64,000 bases of DNA from Planococcus shixiaomingii (GCF_030413615.1 NZ_CP129236.1:2650001-2714000); one strand, 5' to 3'. Counted from the first letter of the stretch, positions 27,921-38,171 are shown. Notes: generated by a model not told the origin, from the letters alone. Numbers and translations: made by a program.

Positions 27921-28106
27921 GTAAATCACTCCCAGAGTATTGGTTGAGCTTTTTCGTGTTAAGCACTTTTATCATAATAGCATCAATAGTATATTTTGTG
28001 GCAAAAAAATACTTTTTACCATTTCTCTATAATAGAGACTATTGATAGCAAATTGCAATAGATACGAAAGGTTTCTTGAAGATTTTTTTAAAAAAAAGAA
28101 AAACAA

Positions 28107-28195
28107 TTTAGTTGTACTAAAAAACATCGTTATAGTAAACTGAAAGTATATTTTTACTAAACTTCTAAAAACTAAAGTTTACCCATAATAAACTC
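28107..28195 (+). promoter_or_regulatory. Promoter/operator region of the polyamine transport operon
   Basis: A very AT-rich leader holds the perfect dyad TTTAGT-TGT-ACTAAA (28107-28121), a TATAGT -10 candidate (28131-28136), and further AGTAAACT, TACTAAACT and AAGTTTACC half-sites. These repeated ACTAAA/GTAAAC words upstream of an XRE regulator gene suggest autoregulation. Box assignment is tentative. The rest of 27930-28106 shows nothing recognisable. Confidence 0.5.
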
Positions 28196-28211
28196 ATAGA
28201 GGAGGAAAAGA

Positions 28212-28751
28212 ATGGAGATCGGCATTAAGATCAAACGGCTTCGATTAAAAAATGGGTTAACTCAAGAAGAACTTGGCGAGCGCACAGATTTAAGCAAAGG
28301 ATTTATCTCCCAGCTTGAACGGGATATGAACTCTCCTTCAATCGAAACCTTGTTTTCACTATTAGAAGTGCTCGGAACAACGCCAAAAGAATTTTTTGAC
28401 GATGACGAGGAAGTGAAAATAATTTATTCCGCCGCAGACCATACTGTCTACACTGATGAGGAAGCCGGTTATGAAATTGACTGGCTCATCCCCACCTCTA
28501 ACAAAAAAGAAATGGAGCCAGTATATTTGACACTGCAGGAAAAAGGCCATTTTAAAAAATTCGATCCTTCTCTAGCAGAAACGTTCATCTATGTAATTAC
28601 AGGAAAAATTCGCCTCGTGTTAGGGGAAAACGAATATTTCGCCAGCGCTGGTGATTCCATTTATTACTCAGCTTCACATAACCACCACATCATTAACGAA
28701 TATGCCGGAAAATCCGAATTAATCGTTGTGGCTACCCATTCATATTTATAA
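28212..28751 (+). CDS. XRE-family regulator with C-terminal cupin, polyamine operon
   Basis: 179 residues. The N-terminal helix-turn-helix runs about residues 5-60 (IKIKRLRLKNGLTQEELG, then SKGFISQLERDMNSPS); the C-terminal cupin_2 domain about 110-178 (FIYVITGKIRLVLGENEY, DSIYYSASHNHHI). The same architecture occurs in PuuR-type and other regulators that sense polyamines or amino acids. Being first in the potABCD operon, 15 bases ahead of potA, it probably represses the operon and senses polyamine through the cupin. AGGAGG precedes the ATG. The adjacent dyads are the likely targets. Confidence 0.87.
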   Translation: MEIGIKIKRLRLKNGLTQEELGERTDLSKGFISQLERDMNSPSIETLFSLLEVLGTTPKEFFDDDEEVKIIYSAADHTVYTDEEAGYEIDWLIPTSNKKEMEPVYLTLQEKGHFKKFDPSLAETFIYVITGKIRLVLGENEYFASAGDSIYYSASHNHHIINEYAGKSELIVVATHSYL

Positions 28752-28766
28752 TTCAGGAGGGATCAT

Positions 28767-29873
28767 ATGTCAGACGCATCAATTATCCGCTTTGAAAATG
28801 TTACACATTCCTACGAAGGTGCAGGCGTTGTGTTGAATAACGTCTCATTCGAATTAGAAAAAGGAAAATTCTATACTTTACTTGGCCCATCAGGGTGCGG
28901 AAAGACGACAATCTTACGCTTAATTGCTGGATTTCATATCCCGACAAGCGGCAGTATTTTTATTGAAGGTAAAAAAATGAATAATATTCCCGCGAATGAA
29001 CGCCAAGTTAATACGGTGTTCCAAGATTATGCGTTATTCCCCCACCTGAATGTTTTTGAAAACGTAGCATTTGGCTTGCGCATCAAAAAAATCAAAAAAG
29101 CGGAAGTAGATCGCCGTGTCCACGAAGCATTGGAATTTGTAAATTTAAAAGGCTACGAAAAGCGTGAAGTTCATGAAATGTCAGGCGGACAACGTCAGCG
29201 CGTCGCTATTGCAAGAGCCATTGTCAACGATCCGGAAGTGATTCTGCTTGATGAGCCGCTTTCAGCTCTCGATTTGAAATTGCGTACAGAAATGCAATAT
29301 GAATTGCGAGAACTGCAACAGCGTTTAGGCAAAACTTTTGTTTTTGTCACTCATGACCAAGAAGAGGCGCTCGCAATGTCGGATGAAATTTTTGTCATGA
29401 ACGAAGGCGAAATCCAACAAAGCGGGACGCCAATGGATATATACGATGAACCGATCAACCGGTTCGTAGCGGACTTTATTGGAGAATCGAATATTGTGGC
29501 CGGTGAAATGGTCGACGATTACCGCGTCCGGTTCGCCAATCAAGAATTTGAGTGCGTCGACAAAGGTTTGAATCCAAACGAACAAGTTGAAATCGTCATT
29601 CGACCGGAAGATTTGGAAATCACTGAAGTGGCCCGCGGAAAAATGTCCGTAACCGTCGATACGCAATTGTTTAGAGGCGTGCATTATGAAATTTCCACAA
29701 TCGACGCTGTAGGAAATGAGTGGCTTGTGCATTCCACAAAGAAAGCAGTGGTCGGTGCAAAAATCGGTTTGGACTTTGACCCGGAAGCTATCCATGTTAT
29801 GCGCCTAGACGAATCTGAAGAAGCCTTTGATGCGAGACTAGAATCGTACGGAGCTGAAAGCTATGAAAACTAA
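28767..29873 (+). CDS. potA: Spermidine/putrescine ABC transporter ATP-binding protein
   Basis: The ATPase driving polyamine import through PotB-PotC. The 368 residues show Walker [10 protein letters not shown] about residue 40, Q-loop [10 protein letters not shown] about residue 88, signature SGGQRQRV about residue 138, Walker [13 protein letters not shown] about residue 157, and H-loop FVTHDQEEA. The C-terminal TOBE regulatory domain is present ([14 protein letters not shown]). The ribosome site is AGGAGG. The end overlaps potB by 11 bases, so expression is coupled. Confidence 0.95.
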   Translation: MSDASIIRFENVTHSYEGAGVVLNNVSFELEKGKFYTLLGPSGCGKTTILRLIAGFHIPTSGSIFIEGKKMNNIPANERQVNTVFQDYALFPHLNVFENVAFGLRIKKIKKAEVDRRVHEALEFVNLKGYEKREVHEMSGGQRQRVAIARAIVNDPEVILLDEPLSALDLKLRTEMQYELRELQQRLGKTFVFVTHDQEEALAMSDEIFVMNEGEIQQSGTPMDIYDEPINRFVADFIGESNIVAGEMVDDYRVRFANQEFECVDKGLNPNEQVEIVIRPEDLEITEVARGKMSVTVDTQLFRGVHYEISTIDAVGNEWLVHSTKKAVVGAKIGLDFDPEAIHVMRLDESEEAFDARLESYGAESYEN

Positions 29874-30687
29874 CGCAAACCGCTCGTTTTATATGATTCC
29901 TTATTACCTTTGGATTGCATTGTTTGTTATTGCTCCCATAGCACTCATCGTCTATTACTCATTATTTAATATCTCGGGAGATTTTACGTTTGCCAACTAT
30001 CAAAACTTTTTTTCTTCCGTTTATTTCCGAATGACGTTAAGCTCGTTTTGGTATGCGTTTCTTATCACATTAATTTCAATCATCTTTGCCTATCCAACAG
30101 CTTATTGGTTGACGAAAACGAAACACAAACAGCTTTGGCTGCTGCTGATCATTATTCCTTCCTGGATTAACTTGCTGCTAAAAACCTATGCCTTTATTGG
30201 GATATTCGGTTTATATGGGCCGGCCAATAAGTTGATTGAAGCTGTCGGCCTCAGCAAGCAGCAAATTTTGTTCACCGATTTCAGTTTTATTTTTGTAGCG
30301 GTTTATATTTTTATCCCGTTCATGATTTTGCCGATTTTCAATGCGCTGGATAAATTGAATCCGGCACTCGTCGATGCGTCTCGCGATCTTGGAGCATCCT
30401 CTTGGGTGACTTTCAGACGCGTTATATTCCCGCTGACGCTTAATGGCGTCAAATCAGGAATACAAGTTGTCTTTATTCCTGCACTTTCCTTGTTTGTTAT
30501 TACGCGCCTTATAACAGGCAATAAAGTTATCACTCTCGGAACAGCAATCGAACAGCAATTTCTAGTAACTCAAAACTGGGGCATGGGATCAACCATCGCT
30601 GTCTTTCTGATTTTGTTCATGATTATTGTCATGATGGTAACAGGGCAAAAAGATAAAGGAGGTGCCATCAATGGGAAAACTAAGTAA
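29863..30687 (+). CDS. potB: Spermidine/putrescine ABC transporter permease PotB
   Basis: A membrane subunit with six hydrophobic segments over 274 residues. The EAA loop that docks on PotA is visible as [20 protein letters not shown] about residue 165. N-terminal [20 protein letters not shown] is the first helix. It starts inside the last codons of potA and ends 17 bases inside potC. Assigned PotB rather than another spermidine/Fe-type permease by the four-gene order and the periplasmic-type PotD at the end. Confidence 0.93.
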   Translation: MKTNANRSFYMIPYYLWIALFVIAPIALIVYYSLFNISGDFTFANYQNFFSSVYFRMTLSSFWYAFLITLISIIFAYPTAYWLTKTKHKQLWLLLIIIPSWINLLLKTYAFIGIFGLYGPANKLIEAVGLSKQQILFTDFSFIFVAVYIFIPFMILPIFNALDKLNPALVDASRDLGASSWVTFRRVIFPLTLNGVKSGIQVVFIPALSLFVITRLITGNKVITLGTAIEQQFLVTQNWGMGSTIAVFLILFMIIVMMVTGQKDKGGAINGKTK

Positions 30688-31477
30688 GAGTGCAAAAATT
30701 TATTTGGCGTTCGTCTTTTTCATATTGTATGCGCCGATCTTTTACTTGATCTTTTACTCGTTCAATAGCGGTGGTACAATGTCGAGTTTCGATGGGTTTA
30801 CGATGGAACATTATGCAGCCGTCTTTAGCGATACGCGGCTTATCATCATTGTGTTGAATACGATCATTGTCGCATTGCTATCTGCCCTCATTTCAACGGC
30901 AATCGGAGTGCTCGGCGCAATCGGCATCGTTTTTCTGCGCAACCGCAATATGCGCAAGGCGGTGTTGTCGCTAAACAACATTTTAATTGTTAGTCCGGAT
31001 GTCATCATTGGTGCATCTTTTCTGATATTGTTTACGATGGTTGGTGTCAAACTCGGTTTCGCATCGGTACTGATTTCGCATATCGCCTTCAGCATACCGA
31101 TCGTGGTTATCATGGTCTTGCCGAAACTGCAGGAAATGAGCAGTTCGTTAATCGATGCTGCAGCTGATTTAGGTGCATCAAAGCGGGATATTTTAACGCG
31201 TGTCATTATTCCTTATATTAAACCGGGAATCTTCGCCGGTTTTTTCCTGGCATTGACGTATTCGCTTGATGACTTTGCAGTGACGTTTTTTGTCACAGGC
31301 AATGGTTTCTCAACTCTTTCTGTAGAAATCTATTCTATGGCGCGTGCCGGCATCACATTGACGATCAATGCCCTTTCCGCACTGATTTTCGTGGTAACTC
31401 TCGGTTTGGTTGTCGGATATTATTTCTTCAATCAGCGTGCACGCCAGCCGGTTGAAACGGGAGGAAATAAACTATGA
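30671..31477 (+). CDS. potC: Spermidine/putrescine ABC transporter permease PotC
   Basis: The second membrane subunit, 268 residues, with six hydrophobic helices and an EAA loop DAAADLGASKRDILTRVIIP about residue 155. GGAGG at 30658-30663 sets the ATG at 30671, so the gene overlaps the end of potB. The stop overlaps the potD start by four bases. An alternative in-frame start at 30662 lies within the ribosome-site region and is rejected. Confidence 0.93.
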   Translation: MGKLSKSAKIYLAFVFFILYAPIFYLIFYSFNSGGTMSSFDGFTMEHYAAVFSDTRLIIIVLNTIIVALLSALISTAIGVLGAIGIVFLRNRNMRKAVLSLNNILIVSPDVIIGASFLILFTMVGVKLGFASVLISHIAFSIPIVVIMVLPKLQEMSSSLIDAAADLGASKRDILTRVIIPYIKPGIFAGFFLALTYSLDDFAVTFFVTGNGFSTLSVEIYSMARAGITLTINALSALIFVVTLGLVVGYYFFNQRARQPVETGGNKL

Positions 31478-32553
31478 AAGAGATTATTCGTGCCAGCATC
31501 GCTATTTTAATAGTGGTCGCCCTGTTGTTTTATGCAGTCTCCTTTTTGGAAAAAAGTTCAGCCACCTCTTCTGATGGTGGGTCGATCACCGTCTTTAACT
31601 GGGGCGAATACATCGACCCTGAAGTGATTGCTCAATTTGAAGAAGAAACGAATATTAAAGTCGTCTATGAAACGTTCGATTCGAACGAAGCGATGATGAC
31701 TAAAATTGAACAAGGCGGGACTTCCTATGACGTTGCCATGCCTTCTGAATACGCTATTGAGAAGATGAAAGAAAACGACTTGCTTCGCCCTGTTGACCTT
31801 GAAAAAATTCCAAACTTAACGAATATTGATCCATACTTCCTAGACCTGCCTTTTGATCCTGGAAATGAATATTCGATTCCTTATTTTTGGGGAACGGTTG
31901 GCATTGCCTACAACCCGTCCTTGTTGGATGGCCAGACATTTGAAAGCTGGAACGATTTATGGGACCCCAGCTTGAAAGAAGAAGTCATCATAGTCGACGG
32001 TGCTCGGGAAGCTATCGGCATGGGGCTGAACAGTTTAGGCTACTCGTTAAATTCCACGAATCTGTCAGAACTTAGAGAAGCGACGGACAAACTGAAAACA
32101 CTCGGCCCTAACATCAAGGCGGTCATCGGGGATGAAATTGTGGAAATGATGCGCCGTGAAGAAGCGGCCATTGCGCTTACTTGGTCTGGCCAAGCAGCAG
32201 ATATGATGTTCGTCAACGAAAACATTGATTTTTCCATTCCAGAAGAAGGCTCTAACTTGTGGTTTGATAATATGGTCATTCCTAAGACCACTGACAACCC
32301 TGAAGGAGCGCATGAATTCATTAACTTTATGCTGGACGCGGAAGTGGCGGCCCAAAACACGAATTATGTAGGGTACTCGACACCCAACAAAGCGGCTACC
32401 GAATTAATGGACTCGGAAATTGTAGAAGATGAACGCTTTTATCCGCCGGAGGAACTTCGCGAACGGCTGGAAGTTTATAAAAACTTAGGGCCGGAAATGC
32501 TCGGTGTTTATAATGAATTGTTCTTGGAATTCAAAATGGATATGAAAAAATAA
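31474..32553 (+). CDS. potD: Polyamine-binding protein PotD (membrane-anchored)
   Basis: The extracytoplasmic solute-binding subunit, SBP type 1 of the PotD/PotF family. The 359 residues begin with MKEIIRASIAILIVVALLFY, a hydrophobic segment with no lipobox cysteine, followed by a Ser-rich spacer. It therefore seems held by an uncleaved anchor rather than as a lipoprotein. The mature part has VFNWGEYIDPEVIAQFEEET, YDVAMPSEYAIEKM and YFWGTVGIAYNP, which line the polyamine pocket in this family. Last gene of the operon, before a terminator. Confidence 0.93.
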   Translation: MKEIIRASIAILIVVALLFYAVSFLEKSSATSSDGGSITVFNWGEYIDPEVIAQFEEETNIKVVYETFDSNEAMMTKIEQGGTSYDVAMPSEYAIEKMKENDLLRPVDLEKIPNLTNIDPYFLDLPFDPGNEYSIPYFWGTVGIAYNPSLLDGQTFESWNDLWDPSLKEEVIIVDGAREAIGMGLNSLGYSLNSTNLSELREATDKLKTLGPNIKAVIGDEIVEMMRREEAAIALTWSGQAADMMFVNENIDFSIPEEGSNLWFDNMVIPKTTDNPEGAHEFINFMLDAEVAAQNTNYVGYSTPNKAATELMDSEIVEDERFYPPEELRERLEVYKNLGPEMLGVYNELFLEFKMDMKK

Positions 32554-32583
32554 CAAGCAGGTTTTTCTGCTTGTTTTTTTTGT
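32551..32583 (+). terminator. Terminator of the pot operon
   Basis: AACAAGCAG pairs with CTGCTTGTT around GTTTTT, followed by T7. Confidence 0.9.
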
Positions 32584-32661
32584 CCATTTTCGGGTATAGT
32601 TGTGCAATCAGGTATACTAAACTTTAGGAACACGAAATATCTAGTGAGAGAAGGATTGCCG

Positions 32662-33852
32662 ATGGCAGTTAAGTCAAATAATTTTGCGCTTTATGTGCTG
32701 ATGTTCAATATGTTTATTGCAATGAGTGGAATTGGGTTAATTATACCGATTATGCCTGCTTATCTTGAAACGTTCGGGGTCGCCGGACAAGCTCTTGGGA
32801 CACTGGTTGCCACATTTGCACTTGCTCAGTTTTTATTCTCTCCTTTATCCGGCCAGTTGTCGGATAAATATGGCCGTAAAAATTTGATCGTTTTCGGTTT
32901 GGTCGTTTTCGGCCTGTCCCAACTTGTATTTGGAATAGCCACAGAACTTTGGATTTTGTATTTGGCCCGTTTTTTCACCGGTCTCGGTTCGGCCTTTTTG
33001 ATTCCGCCGATGATGGCTTTTGTTGCGGATATCACTACTTACGAAGGCCGCGGCAGAGGTATGGGCTTGCTTGGCGCCTCTATGTCACTCGGTTTTACAA
33101 TCGGGCCGGGCGTAGGCGGTTTTTTAGCGGGAGTCAGCCTGCAATTTCCTTTTTATGTCGCCGCATCAGTCGCATTGATTGCTGCCCTCATTTCATTTTT
33201 TGTTTTGCCTAATATCAAGCCAACCGTTACGAATGTAAGAGCAAAGCGAGAAAACATCTTCCAGCAAATGAGGAGATCTACAGCAACACCGTATTTTGTC
33301 ATGCTGCTCGTCATGTTGATATTCGCCTTTGGCCTTGCCAATTTCCAGTCGACCATTTCGCTCTATGTCGACCACAAATACAACTATACGCCAACTGATA
33401 TTGCTGTATTGATGACCGTAGGCGGCTTTGCTGGCGTAATTGTTCAGACGTTTGTTATTAACCGGTTGTTCAAGCGCTATGGTGAAATGAAAGTCATCTT
33501 GGTAAATTTATTAATTTTGGCATTTACAATGATTGCTGTCTTGTTCGTCCACTCTTATTGGACCATTCTTTTGGTAGCAACCATCTTCTTCACTGCTTCT
33601 GCTCTGCTGCGGCCTGCGATCAACACCTTGATTTCAAAACTTGCCGGAGATGAGCAAGGCTTTGCTGCTGGTATGAACAACGCTTACATGAGCATAGGGA
33701 ATATGATAGGTCCTGCTTTAGCGGGTATCTTGTTTGACATCAATATCAGTTTCCCGTATATTGCCGGAACGGTCATTTTGCTCGCCTGCTTCTTCCTGGC
33801 AAGCACTTGGTCGATGAAAAAACAGCAATTGCTGGAACTAAGCAGAACTTAA
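32662..33852 (+). CDS. Major facilitator superfamily efflux transporter (DHA1 type)
   Basis: 396 residues, twelve predicted helices, with the family-A motif GQLSDKYGRKNLI between helices 2 and 3 and the antiporter motif C region GPGVGGFLAG in helix 5. It resembles TetA/NorA/YkuC-type proton-driven drug or metabolite exporters; the substrate is not predictable. The frame opens at 32602, but GAAGGAT a few bases upstream and the natural N-terminus MAVKSNNFALYVLMFN support the ATG at 32662. Monocistronic, between two terminators. Confidence 0.88.
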   Translation: MAVKSNNFALYVLMFNMFIAMSGIGLIIPIMPAYLETFGVAGQALGTLVATFALAQFLFSPLSGQLSDKYGRKNLIVFGLVVFGLSQLVFGIATELWILYLARFFTGLGSAFLIPPMMAFVADITTYEGRGRGMGLLGASMSLGFTIGPGVGGFLAGVSLQFPFYVAASVALIAALISFFVLPNIKPTVTNVRAKRENIFQQMRRSTATPYFVMLLVMLIFAFGLANFQSTISLYVDHKYNYTPTDIAVLMTVGGFAGVIVQTFVINRLFKRYGEMKVILVNLLILAFTMIAVLFVHSYWTILLVATIFFTASALLRPAINTLISKLAGDEQGFAAGMNNAYMSIGNMIGPALAGILFDINISFPYIAGTVILLACFFLASTWSMKKQQLLELSRT

Positions 33853-33868
33853 ATATCCGCACTACAAC

Positions 33869-33909
33869 AAAAAAGCGAAAAAGAGATTAACTTCTCTTTT
33901 TCGCTTTTA
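33869..33909. terminator. Bidirectional terminator, MFS gene / VWA cluster
   Basis: AAAAGCGAAAAAGAG pairs with CTCTTTTTCGCTTTT around a seven-base loop. It overlaps the last codons of the VWA gene at 33887 and ends the eight-gene cluster. Confidence 0.88.
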
Positions 33910-36460
33910 TTAATTGTTCCACTGTTTTAGGTGCGACTTCCCCTTCAGCCGCCGCTTTCAGCTGCCGTTTTGGCAACTTCAGTCCGAAGCGCCGCAATGT
34001 GATATCGATGAAAAACAAAATCATGGCAGCCAGCAGCAAACTTTGCTGGATGGGCTGTTTTGTTCCGCTTTCATACGGTATGTTCCGAAATGCCTCATTC
34101 AACGACTCTACTACTTTTCCGCCAGTTCTTTCTGCAAGGGTTGTCAGCATAGCGGCATTCGGCTTATTTGTCCGGTATTCATCTCCGTATGGAATAGCCA
34201 GTCCGGTCCTGTATGCAGCACCGTTTTCATTGGAGATACTGAAAAACACCAAACCCGGATCTGCATCCAACATGACATCAACTTTTCCCGGCGCTGTCGG
34301 CTGGGATTGCACCGGCAGCTCCTTGCCTTCTTCATCTACAACGGCAATGTCTAAAATTGCCGACGACTGCGAAGGGTCTTCTACCGAATAAACTCCCTGC
34401 GCTTTTTTGGTCACCGAAAACGGCACTTCATCAAACGAAGGAAGCAACTGGGAGACATTTCGGTTCCAAAAAGCCGGCCAGTTTTTCCAGCTCTGGAATC
34501 CTCCGCTCCATGCTCCGCTGCTTGATGTATAAGCAATGGTTTTTCCAAGGCCGTAATACCACGTGGCCAGCACCGGATCCTCTTCTGCGCTTTCCAAGGC
34601 GACTGATGCTGCCCCTTTTGCAGTAGTGGCGATATATGTGTTCATTTCTGGAACACCATCTGCAAAAAGAGCGTTCCAATTGCTGTCATAAACAATTGGG
34701 TAAAATGGTTTATCGACAATATAAGTGCGCGACATCATAACAGTCTCCCGCGATAATATTGCCGGGATGGTGGTAGCATCGGTAACATCATAAAATCGCC
34801 CATTGCCTGTTTCCGCCAACTCTTCCAGCAGATTCTTGTCCGCGTCTTGTCCGATGGAAACGGTCGACAGCGTCACCTTGTTTTCGAGCCCATCTTCAAT
34901 TAGCGAATCATAATCATTTGACGTGGCGGATTGCCCATCAGTCAATAAAATGATGTGTTTGCGCTGCAAATCCAAGTCTTCCAGTTGCGCGTACGCTTCT
35001 TCCAGCGACTTGTATATTTCTGTCCCACCACCAGGAGTCACCGACAATATTTTCTCCGCCGCTTCTTTAGGATCTTCCAGTTTTTCAGTCGGAACAATTT
35101 GCCATGGCTGGTCATCAAAAGCGATGACGCCGACTGTATCATCTTTTCTTAATAGTTCTACCGACCTCGCCGCTGCTTCTTTAGCGAGTTCCATTTTTGC
35201 GCCCATCATACTGCCTGAACGGTCCATAACAATGACGAGGCCGAGCGACGGCAATTCGTGTTTGCCTTTGACTTCCATCTCGACCGGCAACAACCGTTCA
35301 ATCGGTGTTTTGAAATAACCTCCAAGGCCATAGCTTTGATCGCCTCCGACCATCATAAAGCCGACGCCGAATTGCTTAACCGCTTGTTCAATGACATCCA
35401 TCTGCTGCTCACCGATTTCCGTTCCGGATACATTATCAAAAATGATGGCATCGTATTGAAGAAAAGAAGATAAATTTTGCGGCAGTTTTGGCGCCGCCAT
35501 TTCCGACACGTTGATTCTTTCTTTGTCAAGTACAGCCGGAATCGGACTTGCCACATCGCCGCTGACAACTAGTACCTCCGGCGTTCCTCCGACATCCGTA
35601 ATGCTGGCCAGTTCATTGTTTTCCAAAAAAGCATCTTCAGCAACTTCGATTCGAGCTTCGTATTTAACCAAGCCTTCTTGTTCAGCAGGATAGGAATAAG
35701 AAAAGGCATTTTTGCCCGACACCAATTGGATTTCTTTTTCGTCAAAGTCAAGGTCATTCACCGAGAAAATCAATTTAGCAGCTGTATCGGCATCCGCTTC
35801 GATATCTAGTGAAAAGGGTTGAGCTTCGCCTAAAAACGCGCTTGCCGGAGTTTCAAAACGACTGATTGCAGCATCGCTTGTTGCTTTTTGCTCAATTGGC
35901 AATACATCCACTTGCAGGCGTGAAGATTGCAGCCGCTCCAAACTTTCAATTGCAGAGCCTTTTGTTTCATTGCCATCAGTCAGCAAAACGATGCGCGTGG
36001 CCAAATCCGTATTGCCGCTATTTGCAGCAAGTTCCAAAGCCTGTTCGATATTCGTGTGCCGGTTTTGGTTTATCGCCAAATCAATAGGCACTGGCTGTTG
36101 GTCTTTGGATAAGGGAAGCAAGGTTTGAAAATCTTCAGCAAATGTATAGACTCCCGCCACTTGGTGATCTTCTTTTCCAGCAATGGCCAAATCGATCGCT
36201 TTAGACATTTCCGCTTCCATTCCTTCTAGTGAAGCGGAACGGTCCATTAAGAAAATGACTTGTTCTTGCTCGTCTGCAAAGTAAAGCGACGGCGCTGCTA
36301 AAGCAAAAATCAATAATGCGACGGCAGCTATGCGCAAGCCGAAGACTATGCGGTAAAGCAATGAGCTTTTCGGCCAGGTTTTGAAAGCCAGAAACCCAAA
36401 ATAGAAAATCGTTGGCAGCAAAAGCCATAACCAAACGGGATTATCGAGGCGCAATTCCAC
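33887..36460 (-). CDS. Large membrane protein with two VWA domains and a glutamine-amidotransferase-like domain
   Basis: 857 residues. Two N-terminal membrane helices lead to a VWA domain about 65-200 with MIDAS start FLMDRSASLEG. A beta-rich region follows, then a GATase1-like region about 280-390 (VLVVSGD, DAIIFDNVSG, MMVGGDQSYGLGG). A second VWA domain spans about 400-560 (VIVMDRSGSMMGAK, LTDGQSATSN), then an extracytoplasmic domain and a last helix near 815. The duplicated, intact metal-binding (DxSxS) sites suggest protein binding outside the membrane. No enzymatic residue of a true amidotransferase is evident. Distal gene of the MoxR-VWA-ABC cluster; it overlaps the next gene by 20 bases. 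Function unknown. Confidence 0.85.
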   Translation of the reverse strand: MELRLDNPVWLWLLLPTIFYFGFLAFKTWPKSSLLYRIVFGLRIAAVALLIFALAAPSLYFADEQEQVIFLMDRSASLEGMEAEMSKAIDLAIAGKEDHQVAGVYTFAEDFQTLLPLSKDQQPVPIDLAINQNRHTNIEQALELAANSGNTDLATRIVLLTDGNETKGSAIESLERLQSSRLQVDVLPIEQKATSDAAISRFETPASAFLGEAQPFSLDIEADADTAAKLIFSVNDLDFDEKEIQLVSGKNAFSYSYPAEQEGLVKYEARIEVAEDAFLENNELASITDVGGTPEVLVVSGDVASPIPAVLDKERINVSEMAAPKLPQNLSSFLQYDAIIFDNVSGTEIGEQQMDVIEQAVKQFGVGFMMVGGDQSYGLGGYFKTPIERLLPVEMEVKGKHELPSLGLVIVMDRSGSMMGAKMELAKEAAARSVELLRKDDTVGVIAFDDQPWQIVPTEKLEDPKEAAEKILSVTPGGGTEIYKSLEEAYAQLEDLDLQRKHIILLTDGQSATSNDYDSLIEDGLENKVTLSTVSIGQDADKNLLEELAETGNGRFYDVTDATTIPAILSRETVMMSRTYIVDKPFYPIVYDSNWNALFADGVPEMNTYIATTAKGAASVALESAEEDPVLATWYYGLGKTIAYTSSSGAWSGGFQSWKNWPAFWNRNVSQLLPSFDEVPFSVTKKAQGVYSVEDPSQSSAILDIAVVDEEGKELPVQSQPTAPGKVDVMLDADPGLVFFSISNENGAAYRTGLAIPYGDEYRTNKPNAAMLTTLAERTGGKVVESLNEAFRNIPYESGTKQPIQQSLLLAAMILFFIDITLRRFGLKLPKRQLKAAAEGEVAPKTVEQLIKAKKRS

Positions 36461-38171
36461 GGCGATACACCTCCCATTCCATTAATACTACAATCAGTAC
36501 AACCAAAATCAACCAAGGCACAATTGAAAAATCCACTGTTTCTGCTGTCGCTTCTGCTTGCCCTAATTGATAGCTTGTTCCGGATGCCAGCGTCTTTTCT
36601 TCATTGCTCAATTGCACGATCATTTTCAGTGGCGCTTCTCCTGCAACATCATATATCCCAGGTTCTTGCGGCGCGGTAAACGGGCCTTGTCCTTCAATAT
36701 AAGAATACAGGTATTCGCCGCCTTGATAGATTTCCCACTCTCTGTTAGTTGAAGCAAGCGCTACTGAGCGCTGTTCGTTCGGTTGGAAAATGCCGAGAAA
36801 ATTATCCGTACCGCTAAGCTCGCTTGCTGCACTCCATAAAAACAGCGGGAATGATGGACTCAGCGGCCAATCCGTCAACTGAATATCCGTCAACACCGCG
36901 ATATCGCCTTCTGGTGACAACTGAATCAGCGGCTCTCCATCAATTGAAGCAAGGGTTTCAAAGTTTTCAAACGGCGGGTATACCGCCGAGACATAGACAT
37001 CGTCTAAAGATCCATAAGTGAAAAGAGCGTGCGGAACAGTTTCAATTTGCCCCGCAACCGGATGGTTCTTTTCATCGTTTCTTCCAATAAGCAAAACCGG
37101 CGCATCTGTTTTCAGCATATCGGTTTGATTGGTAACTACAGGAATTGGACCTGCTTTCGCCAATTGTCCAGGCTCCATCCCTTTGACTTCGATATTCAGC
37201 GACCGGAACCCAGCACCAATCAATTCATGAAGCGAGGAATCGACTGCGATGCCACTGGAAGCTTGTTGTGTAAAAGCGGCCATTGTATTGTCTTCGGAAT
37301 AATCATCTTCAACATCCAGCGTCGCTTGCCATAGAGGTTCACTCGGCAATTTTTCAAATGGCACCAACTGTTCTTCGTTTGCCGGCAATACAATAGCGGC
37401 CGTTTTTTCAATATCTCCACCGGAAAGGACAACTTCAGCGGATACTTCCTCATCCGTTTCGTTGACAACCTGAACAATCGCCCGCATGCCATCTGCCGTT
37501 TCCGATAACCCGAATTGGCGCATAGAAATGTTTCGAAACGGTTGTTCTATGCCGTGCACTTCGTAAACTTGGCCAACTTTATTGGCTAAGAGCTTACGGT
37601 CCAAGGCATCCGTAAAAACATGGATCACCGTCGATTCATCGTCAACCAGTGTTTCAGCAAACAGCAGAGATTGCTCAATTTCCGCGTTTTCGTAGAAGAC
37701 TGCTAGCCGGTCAATCGCTTTGTTCAATATTTCAGCATCCCGTTCTTTTCTTATTACTATTTCCGGGCTGGCTCCAGTCGTTATGATGGTAACTGGTTTG
37801 CCGCCTGTTTGACCCGTTAAGCTTTTCATCAACTCTTGCTGCTGTTCAAAACCAGTCGGTGTGCCTGCCAACATCGTCGCAGATGTGTCAACAACAAAGA
37901 TAAATTCATTGCCTTCCAATGTTTCTGAATCCAGATGCGGCCCTAAAAGCGCAAACACGCAAAGCAAAAGTGCAGCCAGCTGCAAATAAAGCAGCAAATG
38001 ATGCTGCAGCTTTTTCAAATACGGCGATGCCCGGATTTCTTTCATCATTTCCTGCCAAAATAGTGTAGATGATACTCGCTGGTCTTTGTATTTTTTACGG
38101 AAAAAATAATACAGCAGAACGGCAAGCGGCATGATTGCAGTCCATATATATTCCCATCCTGAAAAACTCAC
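36441..38171 (-). CDS. BatA-like membrane VWA domain protein
   Basis: 576 residues with a BatA N-terminal region: a helix near residue 10-25, a basic cytoplasmic segment, a second helix about 58-78, then a VWA domain (FIFVVDTSATM about residue 90, a DxSxT-type variant of the MIDAS motif) reaching about residue 230. The long remainder is beta-rich and extracytoplasmic, and a helix (PWLILVVLIVVLMEWEVYRR) closes the C-terminus. The start is GTG at 38171 behind GAGGTGAAGC. It follows the DUF58 gene by 11 bases and overlaps the larger VWA gene. Function unknown. Confidence 0.85.
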   Translation of the reverse strand: MSFSGWEYIWTAIMPLAVLLYYFFRKKYKDQRVSSTLFWQEMMKEIRASPYLKKLQHHLLLYLQLAALLLCVFALLGPHLDSETLEGNEFIFVVDTSATMLAGTPTGFEQQQELMKSLTGQTGGKPVTIITTGASPEIVIRKERDAEILNKAIDRLAVFYENAEIEQSLLFAETLVDDESTVIHVFTDALDRKLLANKVGQVYEVHGIEQPFRNISMRQFGLSETADGMRAIVQVVNETDEEVSAEVVLSGGDIEKTAAIVLPANEEQLVPFEKLPSEPLWQATLDVEDDYSEDNTMAAFTQQASSGIAVDSSLHELIGAGFRSLNIEVKGMEPGQLAKAGPIPVVTNQTDMLKTDAPVLLIGRNDEKNHPVAGQIETVPHALFTYGSLDDVYVSAVYPPFENFETLASIDGEPLIQLSPEGDIAVLTDIQLTDWPLSPSFPLFLWSAASELSGTDNFLGIFQPNEQRSVALASTNREWEIYQGGEYLYSYIEGQGPFTAPQEPGIYDVAGEAPLKMIVQLSNEEKTLASGTSYQLGQAEATAETVDFSIVPWLILVVLIVVLMEWEVYRRGIAPR

